From UBA5436 sp050951845 (GTDB lineage: Bacteria; Bacillota; Clostridia; Saccharofermentanales; DTU023): 64,000 nt of DNA. The notes under the pieces are model-generated. The model ran no database searches and was not told the origin of the DNA. It saw only the letters and a program-made list of their open reading frames with translations. Of this stretch, positions 51,387 to 60,628 are shown in pieces (within the stretch, counting starts at the first letter, position 1; the number at the start of each line of letters is the position of its first letter). The stretch lies in assembly GCA_050951845.1 (NCBI GenBank), contig JBMNJV010000005.1:244443-308442 (forward strand), in the 5' to 3' direction. The position numbers and the translations under genes were made by a program.

Positions 51387-52748
51387 TTATAAGGCAAAAA
51401 TTGCTTCGCGAATTACTTCACCGACTGTCGGATGCGGGAAGATAAATTCTTTGATTTCATTAATTGTCATTTGCTTTTCAATCATCATGCCCAGGGGAGT
51501 TACTAATTCGGATGCATAACTGCCTAACATATGAGCTCCGATCAGATAATTACGTTTGTTATCGACCAATATTTTGATCACTCCGTTGCCTCCTTCAACT
51601 TCCGCAACATAGCGACCGCTATATGCCAGAGGAAGCGTTAATGCTCTGTAATCCAAATCTTTGGCTTTGGCACTTTCTTCTGATTCGCCGACAAAACACA
51701 TTTCAGGATTTGTATATAAAACTGATGGCATCGCCTCATAGCGCATCACATCCTTTTTACCGAGAATCGTATTGATTGCAACTTCCGCTTCACGATATGC
51801 CGCATGGGCCAGCATCCATTTGCCGTTTACATCTCCGATCGCATATACATTCGGGACATTGGTTAACATTTGATCATCTACTTTAATATTGGCACGATCA
51901 CATTCAACACCGATATTCTCTAAACCGATATCTGCTGAGACTGCACGCCTGCCGATTGAAATCAAACAATAATCCGCATCAACTTTTTCTTTTTTGCCTT
52001 CGTATTCATATTCAACATATTTATCACCAAAACCGGTAACCGTTGAATTCAATTTAAATTCCAAGCCTTTCGCTTCAAAATTCTTTTGCAACAATTTTCC
52101 TAATTCAGCATCGACTGTACCGGCAATATGATCCAGCATTTCAATTACGGTAACTTTTGTGCCTGCCGTTTGGAAATAACTTGCCATCTCTAATCCGATT
52201 ACACCGCCGCCGACGATCACCATTTTTTCCGGAATAACTTCAAGGTCTAAAATTTCACGACTGGTTAAAACAAAACCTTTATCTAATTGTTCTTGCAAAC
52301 CGTCAATCGGCGGTTTTACAACTTCGGAACCGGAAGCGATAATCAGATTTTTTCCCTGATATTCTTTGCCGTCGGCTTCAACTGTTATCACGCCGTTCTG
52401 GCGACTTTTAATGGTCGCTTTCGCTTCGACAACATCAACTTTATTACGCTTCATGGTCATTGCAACACCGCTGACCAGTTTTTTAACTACTTTGTTTTTG
52501 CGTTTGATTACTTTCACCTGGTCGATTTTTGCATTTTCTGCCGTAACACCGTAAGCAGATCCGTCAGCTGCATGTTCATAAATTTTTGCTGAATTCAAAA
52601 GTGCTTTAGATGGAACACATCCTTCATTTAAGCAAACTCCGCCCAGATTTCTTTTTTCGAACAGACAGGCTTTCAATCCGTTTTCACCTGCTCTTTGGGC
52701 TGCTAAATAACCGCCGGGACCACCACCTATTACTAATACATCGTACAT
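51387..52748 (-). CDS. lpdA: Dihydrolipoyl dehydrogenase (E3)
   Basis: Flavoprotein that reoxidises the E2 lipoyl group with NAD+. It shows the FAD motif DVLVIGGGPGGYLAA, the redox disulfide GGVCLNEGCVPSK (CX4C), the NAD motif MVIVGGGVIGLEMASYF, the second FAD motif VYAIGDVNGKWMLAHAA and the catalytic His-Glu in FPHPTVGEVIREA. 453 residues, normal. AGAGGAT precedes the ATG. It lies between the E2 and E1 genes. Confidence 0.96.
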   Translation of the reverse strand: MYDVLVIGGGPGGYLAAQRAGENGLKACLFEKRNLGGVCLNEGCVPSKALLNSAKIYEHAADGSAYGVTAENAKIDQVKVIKRKNKVVKKLVSGVAMTMKRNKVDVVEAKATIKSRQNGVITVEADGKEYQGKNLIIASGSEVVKPPIDGLQEQLDKGFVLTSREILDLEVIPEKMVIVGGGVIGLEMASYFQTAGTKVTVIEMLDHIAGTVDAELGKLLQKNFEAKGLEFKLNSTVTGFGDKYVEYEYEGKKEKVDADYCLISIGRRAVSADIGLENIGVECDRANIKVDDQMLTNVPNVYAIGDVNGKWMLAHAAYREAEVAINTILGKKDVMRYEAMPSVLYTNPEMCFVGESEESAKAKDLDYRALTLPLAYSGRYVAEVEGGNGVIKILVDNKRNYLIGAHMLGSYASELVTPLGMMIEKQMTINEIKEFIFPHPTVGEVIREAIFAL

Positions 52749-52779
52749 TTTTTATATCCTCTTATTTTTTAGTTTCATT

Positions 52780-52803
52780 ATCGGCGGATCTGAATCCGCC
52801 GAT
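52780..52803 (-). other. Perfect 10-bp hairpin between E2 and lpd genes
   Basis: ATCGGCGGAT-CTGA-ATCCGCCGAT, without a T-run on either strand. It is GC-rich for the region and probably acts as an mRNA processing or stabilising hairpin in the lpd leader. Confidence 0.6.
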
Positions 52804-52864
52804 CTGATTGTTGCTCTCTCTCTGTAATGATTGTTGCTCTTTTATATTATTAATTAGTTTTCCA

Positions 52865-54280
52865 TTATCCCATTAAGAAAAGGTCGAAGTTTTCTAATGT
52901 TTGAATCAAGGCTTGTAAGAATACTCCGCCAGGGGCTCCGTCAAGAGCTCTGTGATCTATCGTTAACGAGATGGTCATTGCAGGGTATAATTCAAGTCCC
53001 CCGTCTTTGCCGCTGCGGACTTTCTCATACGTTGAAGATACCCCTACGATACAGGTTTCAGGCGGATTGATTACAGGTGTGAAACTTTCGACACCGGATC
53101 TGCCCATATTTGTAATCGTAATCGTGCTGCCCGATAGTTTGTCGGGATTGATTGATCCCTCCATACATTGCAGTGCCAAGTCTCTTGCCTCGGCCGAAAT
53201 TTGACTGATCGATTTCAGATCTGCATTACGTACTACAGGTACCATTAAACCACGGGGTGTATCCACCGCTACTCCCAGGTGTACACGATTGAAATGACGG
53301 AAGATATTCTCATCTGCCAGGTAATGGGCATTACAGTCAGGATATTTTTTAACTGTTCTCGATACTGCATAGAGGATGATATCGTTGATCGTCGGTACGC
53401 GTTGCAGAATCGCCAAGCCCAGTTTCTCGTCCATGCCTTTTTCTTTCAATGCTTTCAGACGATTTCTCCAGGCTAAAATATTACTTGCGTCGAATGAGGC
53501 ATTCAAGGTAAGCTGTGCCATTTCTGCCAGAGAAGCATGCATTGAACGGGCAATTACCTTGCGGATATTCGTAATCTTATCGTCGGTATATTCCGCTTCA
53601 TCAAGACTTAATACTGCCTGGTCTACTAATGCCGCACCTTCCAGTGTTTGTAATTCAGGTAATTTTGACAGATCTTCCACACGAACTGCTCCGCCGATTC
53701 CGCTGCCTGCGATACCAGCCGCATAATCCTGACCGGCTGCCGTTGTTGCTACCAAGCCGGCTGCGATTGCTGCTTCCACATCTCTTTCAATGATTCTGCC
53801 GTTCGGTCCGCTCGCTGCCGTCATTCTTAAATCTACATTATGCTTGGCTGCCAAACCTTTTGCTCTGGGACTTACAGGATGTTCGCCCGCAACACTCGGT
53901 GCCACTGCTACAGTTGCTGCTGCCGGCGCTGCTTCCGCTGTTGCTGCAACTTCTGCTGCCGGTTCTGCTTCTGTCGTTGCAACACTTGCTCCTGCTCCGT
54001 CAACCGTCGCTCCCTCTGGAATATATTCTTCCCAGCTTTCTCCCGCTTCACCGATTACCAATACATTCAATAAACACGGTACATCATCGCCTTCTTCGAA
54101 GAATACTGCTATGATCTCCCCATCGGCCGGTGATTCTTCATCAAACGTCGCTTTGTCTGTTTCATAAGTAAATAGTTTATCGCCGGCGCTTACTTTATCG
54201 CCTTTTGATACATGCCATTCTCCTATGATACAGCTTTCTACTGATTGCCCTTGTCTTGGCATTATTACCGCTACTGCCAT
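52865..54280 (-). CDS. 2-oxoacid dehydrogenase E2, dihydrolipoamide acyltransferase
   Basis: Core subunit of the complex, 471 residues. An N-terminal lipoyl domain (lipoyl Lys43 in YETDKATFDEE) is followed by an Ala/Thr/Glu-rich flexible linker (about 95-128), the peripheral-subunit-binding domain (SPRAKGLAAKHNVDLRMTAASG, about 133-170) and the catalytic domain with the active-site HRALDGAPGG (about residue 445). GGGGGC precedes the ATG. It leads the E2-lpd-E1-ALDH-sucC-sucD run, with an imperfect hairpin upstream that separates it from the liv operon. Confidence 0.93.
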   Translation of the reverse strand: MAVAVIMPRQGQSVESCIIGEWHVSKGDKVSAGDKLFTYETDKATFDEESPADGEIIAVFFEEGDDVPCLLNVLVIGEAGESWEEYIPEGATVDGAGASVATTEAEPAAEVAATAEAAPAAATVAVAPSVAGEHPVSPRAKGLAAKHNVDLRMTAASGPNGRIIERDVEAAIAAGLVATTAAGQDYAAGIAGSGIGGAVRVEDLSKLPELQTLEGAALVDQAVLSLDEAEYTDDKITNIRKVIARSMHASLAEMAQLTLNASFDASNILAWRNRLKALKEKGMDEKLGLAILQRVPTINDIILYAVSRTVKKYPDCNAHYLADENIFRHFNRVHLGVAVDTPRGLMVPVVRNADLKSISQISAEARDLALQCMEGSINPDKLSGSTITITNMGRSGVESFTPVINPPETCIVGVSSTYEKVRSGKDGGLELYPAMTISLTIDHRALDGAPGGVFLQALIQTLENFDLFLMG

Positions 54281-54323
54281 TTCTTTGCCCCCTTGTTAAA
54301 AATTAAAAACACCAAAACATATA

Positions 54324-54370
54324 CATCATGTAATTATTTCATTTGTCGTAATGAAATAATTATCATGATG
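54324..54370 (-). terminator. Candidate terminator after the liv operon
   Basis: CATCATG(T)AATTATTTCAT and ATGAAATAATT(AT)CATGATG pair around an 8-base loop with a small bulge, about 90 bases after livF. The downstream minus-strand sequence TATATGTTTT is only modestly T-rich. Confidence 0.45.
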
Positions 54371-54458
54371 TTTTACTGTTTATTATTAATTTAGTCATAT
54401 GAATAATATAAATATCAAACTTAAAAATTAATGTTAATTTAATATAATTTTGTATCTG

Positions 54459-55166
54459 CTAAATTCCTAAATACGCTTTTTTCAATTTGTCATCATTAAT
54501 TAAAACTTCACTCGGTCCTTGCAACACGGTTTCACCTGTTTCCAAAACAAATCCGTGTGACGCAATTTCCAGACTGGCAAGTACATTTTGTTCAACTAAC
54601 AAGATTGATGTACCTAAGTCTGTGTTGATTTTTTGAATTATTTCAAATATTGTTTCAACAATAACCGGTGCTAATCCTAAAGACGGTTCGTCCAGCATCA
54701 GCAATTTTGGCTCTGCCATTAAGCCCCGTCCGATAGCACACATTTGTTGTTCACCACCGGACATCGACCCTGCTAATTGCCTTCTTCTTTTATGCAAAAT
54801 AGGGAAAAATTCAAAACATAATTCCAGATTTTTTTCTCTGTTTTTTCTTGAATGCTTATTAAATGAACCGATCAGTAAATTGTCCATAACAGACATGAAG
54901 GGAAAAAGTTTTCTTCCTTCAGGAACCTGGACAATCCCAAGATCCACTCGCTCATGAGAAGCCATCTTAGAAATATTTTCTCCTTGGAAAAATATTTCTC
55001 CTGAAACCAAATCGGTTACACCGGAAAGTGTATTGATGGTTGTACTTTTTCCCGCACCGTTAGATCCCAACAAAGCAACTATTTCACCAGCCTCTATGTT
55101 TAAACTAACATCCGAGATTGCATTGAAATCACCATAGTTAACCTCTAGATTATTAACTTTTAACAT
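54459..55166 (-). CDS. livF: Branched-chain amino acid ABC transporter ATPase LivF
   Basis: ATPase of a HAAT-family importer, about 235 residues. Walker A is GSNGAGKSTTINTLSG, the signature is SGGEQQMCAIGRGLM, Walker B is LLMLDEPSLGLAP, and the chain ends KKAYLGI as in LivF. The ATG at 55166 lies inside the end of livG (14-base overlap) and has GGGAG upstream; in-frame sequence further upstream is not part of the family. It is the last gene of livKHMGF. Confidence 0.95.
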   Translation of the reverse strand: MLKVNNLEVNYGDFNAISDVSLNIEAGEIVALLGSNGAGKSTTINTLSGVTDLVSGEIFFQGENISKMASHERVDLGIVQVPEGRKLFPFMSVMDNLLIGSFNKHSRKNREKNLELCFEFFPILHKRRRQLAGSMSGGEQQMCAIGRGLMAEPKLLMLDEPSLGLAPVIVETIFEIIQKINTDLGTSILLVEQNVLASLEIASHGFVLETGETVLQGPSEVLINDDKLKKAYLGI

Positions 55167-55890
55167 ATTTTTTTTCTCCCAAATAAGACTTAATAACTTC
55201 TTCATCATTTGAAACTTCTTGCGGTGTTCCTTCCGCAATCAGTTCTCCCTGATTAAGAACATAAATTCTGTCCGATAAATTCATGATAGCCTTCATTACA
55301 TGTTCTATTACAATAATAGAAACTCCATGATCTCTGATTTTAAGTATTAAATTAATGATCATTTCGCCTTCAGTCGGATTAAGACCAGCCATTACCTCAT
55401 CTAATAATAGAATTTTCGGTTCCGTAGCCAAAGCTCTAGCCATCTCCATACGTTTCAGCTGCGGGATATTTAAAGAAGATCCTACTGTATCTTTTAAATG
55501 TGACAGACCAATCAATTCCAATATTTCTTCTGCTTTTTCTCTAGCTACTTTGGTATCTCTATGCCGTAACAAAGCGCCAACCATCGTGTTTTCCAACACG
55601 GTAAGATTTGTAAACGGCTGAACAATTTGATATGTTCTGCCAATACCCATTTCACAGATTTTATAAGCAGGCTTTTTCTGTATTTCAACATTTTCGAATA
55701 ATATTTTGCCTGAAGTAGGTTCAAAAACACCGGATAACATATTAAATAATGTAGTTTTTCCTGCACCGTTGGCCCCGATTAAACCAAGAATCTCTCCTTC
55801 GTATAATTTTACACTTACGTAATTTACCGCTATAAGACCGCCAAATTGTTTAACCAGGGACTGAGCTTCTAAAATAATATTATTATTCAT
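55153..55890 (-). CDS. livG: Branched-chain amino acid ABC transporter ATPase LivG
   Basis: ATPase of 245 residues with GANGAGKTTLFNMLSG (Walker A), GIGRTYQIVQPFTNLTV (typical LivG Q-loop region), LNIPQLKRMEMARAL in place of the standard LSGGQ, and LLLDEVMAGLNPTE (Walker B). The signature lacks the Ser-Gly-Gly core, which is also seen in some LivG relatives. GGGGAGGTG precedes the ATG, four bases after the livM stop. Confidence 0.94.
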   Translation of the reverse strand: MNNNIILEAQSLVKQFGGLIAVNYVSVKLYEGEILGLIGANGAGKTTLFNMLSGVFEPTSGKILFENVEIQKKPAYKICEMGIGRTYQIVQPFTNLTVLENTMVGALLRHRDTKVAREKAEEILELIGLSHLKDTVGSSLNIPQLKRMEMARALATEPKILLLDEVMAGLNPTEGEMIINLILKIRDHGVSIIVIEHVMKAIMNLSDRIYVLNQGELIAEGTPQEVSNDEEVIKSYLGEKKYVKS

Positions 55891-55894
55891 TCAA

Positions 55895-56914
55895 TTACAC
55901 CTCCCCAGCAGTTTTTTTAAATTTTGATTTTACGAAAGAAGCTAGTTTTTCTAAATAAGAAAATATACCTTGTGGCATAAAATAAATTACCAGCATCAGA
56001 ATTAATCCGTAGATCGCAAGAGAAGAACCGGGCAAAGAACTGCCTATGGTAGATCTCAAGTACTCACTTACAGGATACAACAACAACGCCCCTATGACAG
56101 GTCCCCACAATGAGCCTCTGCCACCAATAATTGCCATTAATGCAATCTGTACAGATAAATCACTTGAGAAGAAACTGGACGGGTCAATATATTGTAACAA
56201 TTGAGCATAAACTGCTCCGCCTACTGCAGTAAAAAATGCACTGATGAATTGGGCACGCAACTTATAGTTTTCTACGTTAACACCTAAGGTAGCTGCTGCA
56301 TTTTGATTAGTTTTGATTGCAGCAAAATAATACCCTGTTTTACTTTTGGAAATTGCATTTGAAATCAACAATATTATTACTAAAAGTGCCAGCACAATAT
56401 AATAAAAGAACGACCGGTCGAGACTTTGCATATCGATAAAATGACCGCCTAACCAAGGTAATTTCATTCCCATTGCCGCAAATGTTTCAAAACCGAAAAT
56501 CTTATCTTCTGATAAAAATATAATTCTCATGGTGTTAACAAGAGCTACCGTGGATAAAGTATAGTACGAACCCCTTAGTTTAAATGTAGGATAACCGACC
56601 AGACAACTGACAAGACCGGCAATTAAACCGCCGATGAACATCCCTATCCAGGGAGAAATGTCCAAGTACATAAAACATATTGTTGAAGTATATGCACCAA
56701 GACCAATGTATGTTGCATGTCCCAGAGACATCCAACCGACGTAACCACTGATAATATTCCACGAACTGGTCCAATACATATACAGTAACAGCATTACCAG
56801 CAATTGCAAAATGTAACCACTTTTATTTGGAGCAAATAAAAGAACTCCTTGTGGTAAAATTATCATAAGTGCAATCAGAATAAAATATTTGATATTATTT
56901 TTAATAAATTTCAT
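55895..56914 (-). CDS. livM: Branched-chain amino acid ABC transporter permease LivM
   Basis: 339 residues, about ten membrane helices. It shows NIISGYVGWMSLGHATYIGLGAY, LRGSYYTLSTVALVNTMRIIF, AIKTNQNAAATLGVNVENYK and IGGRGSLWGPVIGALLLYP, the conserved LivM blocks. It pairs with LivH in the membrane. AGGAAAAG precedes the ATG. Confidence 0.95.
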   Translation of the reverse strand: MKFIKNNIKYFILIALMIILPQGVLLFAPNKSGYILQLLVMLLLYMYWTSSWNIISGYVGWMSLGHATYIGLGAYTSTICFMYLDISPWIGMFIGGLIAGLVSCLVGYPTFKLRGSYYTLSTVALVNTMRIIFLSEDKIFGFETFAAMGMKLPWLGGHFIDMQSLDRSFFYYIVLALLVIILLISNAISKSKTGYYFAAIKTNQNAAATLGVNVENYKLRAQFISAFFTAVGGAVYAQLLQYIDPSSFFSSDLSVQIALMAIIGGRGSLWGPVIGALLLYPVSEYLRSTIGSSLPGSSLAIYGLILMLVIYFMPQGIFSYLEKLASFVKSKFKKTAGEV

Positions 56915-56923
56915 ATTCTTTTC

Positions 56924-57805
56924 CTACTCACTTTCTTGACCTAAAAGTCCGGAAGGACGAACTAACAGAATTACGATAAACAGCACAAATAAAATAACTT
57001 GAGAATACGAAGCAGAAGTTAATTGCGCACCCAATGTCTCAATAACTCCGACAATCAGTCCACCTACAAGTGCACCCAAAATACTGCCTTTACCTCCCAG
57101 AACAACAATAATAAACGACTTCATCGAATATGTAGATCCTACATCCGGAGTAACAGGAAAAAATGAAATCAACAAAGCGCCGGCTATACCGACAAGAGCA
57201 CAGCCTATAGCCATCGCTATACCATATAATTTTTGTTGATCTATCCCCATCAATACGGCAACGTGTCTGTTTTGTGAACATGCTCGCAATGCTCTGCCGT
57301 ATTCTGCACGTTTAATGAAAGCAAATAGCGCTAAAGTAACGGCAATAGATATGATGAAAGCAATTAATTTAGGCTTTGAAATAACTAAGTCCATCACAGG
57401 GGTTTTGAATGATCCAAGATTAAAAGTAGCAGCAATAGCTTTCGATTGAGCGCCAAAAATCATTAATGCCACATTGCTTAAAACCATACCTAAACCCGCT
57501 GTAAACAGAAGAATACTCAGGGGTTCTCTATCTGCTTCCCGTTTTAATAAACCGTTAAGAACCATTCTTTGAAGAAAATATCCATATATTGCAAAAATAA
57601 TAATATTGACTAATATTGTTAAATATGGATTAATGCCTAAATTGGAATATAACAAAAAGCTGATATACATTGCTGCCATTAAGGTTTCACCATGGGACCA
57701 ATTAATTATTCTCATAACTCCGAAAACCAGACTTAATCCCAAAGCTACCATAGCATATACTCCGCCTTGCATAAGTCCATCAACAATTGTTTGTAAATAT
57801 AACAA
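56924..57805 (-). CDS. livH: Branched-chain amino acid ABC transporter permease LivH
   Basis: 293 residues with eight or so helices. It shows GLMQGGVYAMVALGLSLVFGVMRIINWSHGE, RACSQNRHVAVLMGID and VLGGKGSILGALVGGLIVG. The start is a TTG with a perfect GGAGGTGT ribosome site five bases upstream; no ATG lies near. It is ten bases upstream of livM and about 155 downstream of the binding-protein gene. Confidence 0.94.
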   Translation of the reverse strand: MLYLQTIVDGLMQGGVYAMVALGLSLVFGVMRIINWSHGETLMAAMYISFLLYSNLGINPYLTILVNIIIFAIYGYFLQRMVLNGLLKREADREPLSILLFTAGLGMVLSNVALMIFGAQSKAIAATFNLGSFKTPVMDLVISKPKLIAFIISIAVTLALFAFIKRAEYGRALRACSQNRHVAVLMGIDQQKLYGIAMAIGCALVGIAGALLISFFPVTPDVGSTYSMKSFIIVVLGGKGSILGALVGGLIVGVIETLGAQLTSASYSQVILFVLFIVILLVRPSGLLGQESE

Positions 57806-57960
57806 TGTACACCTCCGTTTACAATTTAACTCGCCTGAAAAATGAGCAAAGTATTCGCTTGGTCTAGTAGAGAGAACTACTTACTAAGTTAATAAATCCT
57901 TAACCAGACCAAGCCATATCCACATCCTTTTACAGATTCGATTTAAATATATTTTGAAAA

Positions 57961-59388
57961 TTATCTGTCTTCCCAAGCAGGAATCGGATAAACTATTTCA
58001 GTATCTTTGAGAGGAACCAGAGACGAAGGTCCAATCAATTTAAATTTTCCGTCAATAATTTGCACGATACACGATCTGCTGTAAATGTTTTGATTTGTCA
58101 TTCCTAATACTTCTTCACCGAATTTTATTCCTTCATAGGGATGTAAGGTGTTTTCATAAGCATCTTGCGGAAGATCCGTTGCAGCAAGCGCTTCATTAAT
58201 TTTCTTGTGATCTGTGCTTCCGGCTCTTTCAATCGCATTCATCAGTACCGACATTCCTACCCAGCCATTGGCAGAATAAGTGTCCATATCGACTCCGCCT
58301 TCGGAAAACTCTGCTTTATATCTTTCATTAACTTCAACTGCTTTTTCGCCTTTAATATCTAATAAACTGGCATCCCAGGAGGAGAATGTCATTAAATAAT
58401 CCGCATTTGTACCGGCGTTTTGTAAGAATTCAGGAACTGTATATCCGCCTGAATGAGCCAGAACCGGAATATCTACTTGATAATCAGCAAGAGATTGAAC
58501 AAATAACAAAGCATCATTTAAGTAATTCATCGGAATAATGATATCAGCATCAGCAGCTTTGATTTTATTGATGATAGCTGAAAAGTCGGCATTATCTGCT
58601 TCATAACTTTCATTGATAACAACTTCAAAATCATCGGCATAATTTTGTTCGATTTCATTTGAAATTCCATTGGACATACCTTTGCCCCAATCAGAGTTTT
58701 CAAATACGATCGCTACTTTTTCAATTCCTGCATCAAACTCCTCGTTTAAGTCGGAAATAAAGCCGACCATGTCAACAGCATCCAATCCGTTACAGACATT
58801 GGCACGATAAACATATTTATAATCATTTTTCAAAATTTCATCAGCTGTTGCATTTGTTAAAACATAAGGAATTTCATATCTTTCAGCAACAGGGGCAGTC
58901 GCTGCACCTACCGCAGAACTGTACGGACCACATAAGGCTGCAATCTCTCCGCTTGTAATAAGTCTCTCTGCTTCTGTAACGCCTACTTGAGATTCTCCGG
59001 TAGTATCAGAAATAACCAATTCAACTTTTGCTCCGCCTAAGGACTCTATACCGCCCTGTTCGTTGCGCATAGCCACTGCTAATTCCATACCGGATAATTG
59101 ACGATTGCCGATAGCTGCCTGCGAACCGGTTATAGGAAGAATGACTCCGATTTTCACAACATCGACTGTTTCAGTTTGTTCTTCTTTACTGTCGTCTTTA
59201 GCATCCTCTGCTTTTTCTTCTGCTTTTTCTTCTGCTTTTTCTTCTGCTTTTTCTTCTGCTTTTTCTTCCGATTTGCTATCTGCATCTGATTTTTTATCAT
59301 CTTTTTTAGAAGCACTTGTACAAGCTACAGCGCTGATACACATAATTAATGCTACTATCAATGCAATTAATTTAGTTGTTTTTTTCAT
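57961..59388 (-). CDS. Amino-acid-binding lipoprotein (LivK type)
   Basis: Substrate-binding protein of the HAAT importer, 475 residues. Lipobox ISAVAC (Cys23) is followed by a Lys/Glu/Asp/Ala linker of EEKA units (about 33-70), then the Leu/Ile/Val-binding domain: VKIGVILPITGSQAAIGNRQLSGMELAV (read as the usual IGxxxPLTG block), VELVISDTTGESQVGVTEAERLI, ALCGPYSSAVGAATAPVAE, VAIVFENSDWGKGMSNGI and NGWVGMSVLMNAIERAGS. Ligand could be Leu/Ile/Val or another amino acid. AAAGGGAATT precedes the ATG. Confidence 0.93.
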   Translation of the reverse strand: MKKTTKLIALIVALIMCISAVACTSASKKDDKKSDADSKSEEKAEEKAEEKAEEKAEEKAEDAKDDSKEEQTETVDVVKIGVILPITGSQAAIGNRQLSGMELAVAMRNEQGGIESLGGAKVELVISDTTGESQVGVTEAERLITSGEIAALCGPYSSAVGAATAPVAERYEIPYVLTNATADEILKNDYKYVYRANVCNGLDAVDMVGFISDLNEEFDAGIEKVAIVFENSDWGKGMSNGISNEIEQNYADDFEVVINESYEADNADFSAIINKIKAADADIIIPMNYLNDALLFVQSLADYQVDIPVLAHSGGYTVPEFLQNAGTNADYLMTFSSWDASLLDIKGEKAVEVNERYKAEFSEGGVDMDTYSANGWVGMSVLMNAIERAGSTDHKKINEALAATDLPQDAYENTLHPYEGIKFGEEVLGMTNQNIYSRSCIVQIIDGKFKLIGPSSLVPLKDTEIVYPIPAWEDR

Positions 59389-59599
59389 TTTAATTCCCTT
59401 TCATTTCATTATTCTTTTTTTAATTAAATACTATCTCTCTAATCCCCGGAACACTACAATAATTAAATATCTTCAACATCAATCCTGCTTTTCCTACCTC
59501 CTTATTCATTAAACAACAGTTATTTACACCAAACACAATTATCTATTCTTAAGAGTACATTTTTGTCCTCATAATTGACTTCTTTATAAGAATGAATTT

Positions 59600-60628
59600 T
59601 CATTTCCATTTTCCTATCCCCAAATTTTCATTGGTTGCATTTGTTCCGTCTTCCCGGTTATCCTGCAAACCCATCGCCGCTCTTATTGCATCTATCGTTT
59701 CAGGTATCGTTACTGCCTCTTGCGGTATATTGATCGCAAACATGATGTCATCTCCCGATTCCACTATGCTGTCTTCCCAAACCGCTATCTCATACATATC
59801 ACCCCGGGGATTTCCCAGATCTCTGGCATAACGGAACAACGAGGCATTACCTTTGAAACCGTCATCTATTCTGACTATGCGAATTCTCGGATGCGCCCGG
59901 AAAGCTGCCAAGGCCTGATCTCTGCTTATTTTTTCCTTACCGGTAGCCACCACGGTTATTATATGACCATGGGTTACCGGGGTATGAACCAGGATCCCTG
60001 TCGCTTCGATATGCGGCATTATTGTCATTAAATCTACTGCCTGATGACTAGGGGCTTTATCCATCTGTAATGCGTTCGTCAAACCTCTGTGATAATCTCC
60101 CGGATCTGCCACCCTGCGTATTATTGTCATTGCTACTTTCTCTATGCCGAATTCCCGGTCTAAACAATCTACCGCACGGATTACACCTGTCGTATTACAT
60201 GATGTTAATTTTAAATAATCTTTGCCGATACCTTTTTCATAATTTGCATATCCATGGAAAAATACATCCGCTATTTCATTGGATTCTCCGCCTTGGAAAA
60301 TCGCTTTCGTTTTGTTCGCTTCGTATATCTTCTTATTTTTGATACCGACACCGCCCGGAGATGAGTCCAGCATTATATCTACTTTGTTTACTAATTCTTC
60401 AAATGTTCCTGATACCGGTATGCCCAGTTCTTCAAATTTACTTTTATCTGCACCCTCTACAAGATATAAGTCATAAGGCATGCCTTTTTCTTTTAACGCT
60501 CTGACTGATAAAGTAGGAGCTATATCGGCAATACCTACAAGTTCCATATCTTTTTGGCGAGCAACTCCGTCTGCCAATCTCTGTCCTATTACTCCATAAC
60601 CTGATACACCAACTTTGATCTTTGTCAT
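59600..60628 (-). CDS. Type II (archaeal-type) glyceraldehyde-3-phosphate dehydrogenase-like protein
   Basis: 342 residues of the class II GAPDH family, which oxidises glyceraldehyde 3-phosphate with NAD(P)+ and phosphate in archaea. It shows the Rossmann start KVGVSGYGVIGQRLADGV, the catalytic Cys in LTSCNTTGVIRAV, IIRRVADPGDYHRG, KAPSHQAVDLMTIMPHIEATG, RHP-type RAHPRIRIVR and AINIPQEAVTIPETIDAIRAAM. The family's usual PTTLMHMH segment reads VHTPVTHGHI, so the substrate may differ. GAGGT precedes the ATG. It has its own promoter (60713-60741), between etf and liv operons. Confidence 0.85.
   Translation of the reverse strand: MTKIKVGVSGYGVIGQRLADGVARQKDMELVGIADIAPTLSVRALKEKGMPYDLYLVEGADKSKFEELGIPVSGTFEELVNKVDIMLDSSPGGVGIKNKKIYEANKTKAIFQGGESNEIADVFFHGYANYEKGIGKDYLKLTSCNTTGVIRAVDCLDREFGIEKVAMTIIRRVADPGDYHRGLTNALQMDKAPSHQAVDLMTIMPHIEATGILVHTPVTHGHIITVVATGKEKISRDQALAAFRAHPRIRIVRIDDGFKGNASLFRYARDLGNPRGDMYEIAVWEDSIVESGDDIMFAINIPQEAVTIPETIDAIRAAMGLQDNREDGTNATNENLGIGKWK

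Noticed and set aside
59420..59479. Possible 19-codon leader peptide upstream of the liv binding-protein gene
   Set aside because: A perfect AAGGAGGT lies at 59496-59503, but it is 16 bases from the ATG. The peptide has no run of Leu, Ile or Val codons and no attenuator hairpin follows, so it is not listed as a gene.
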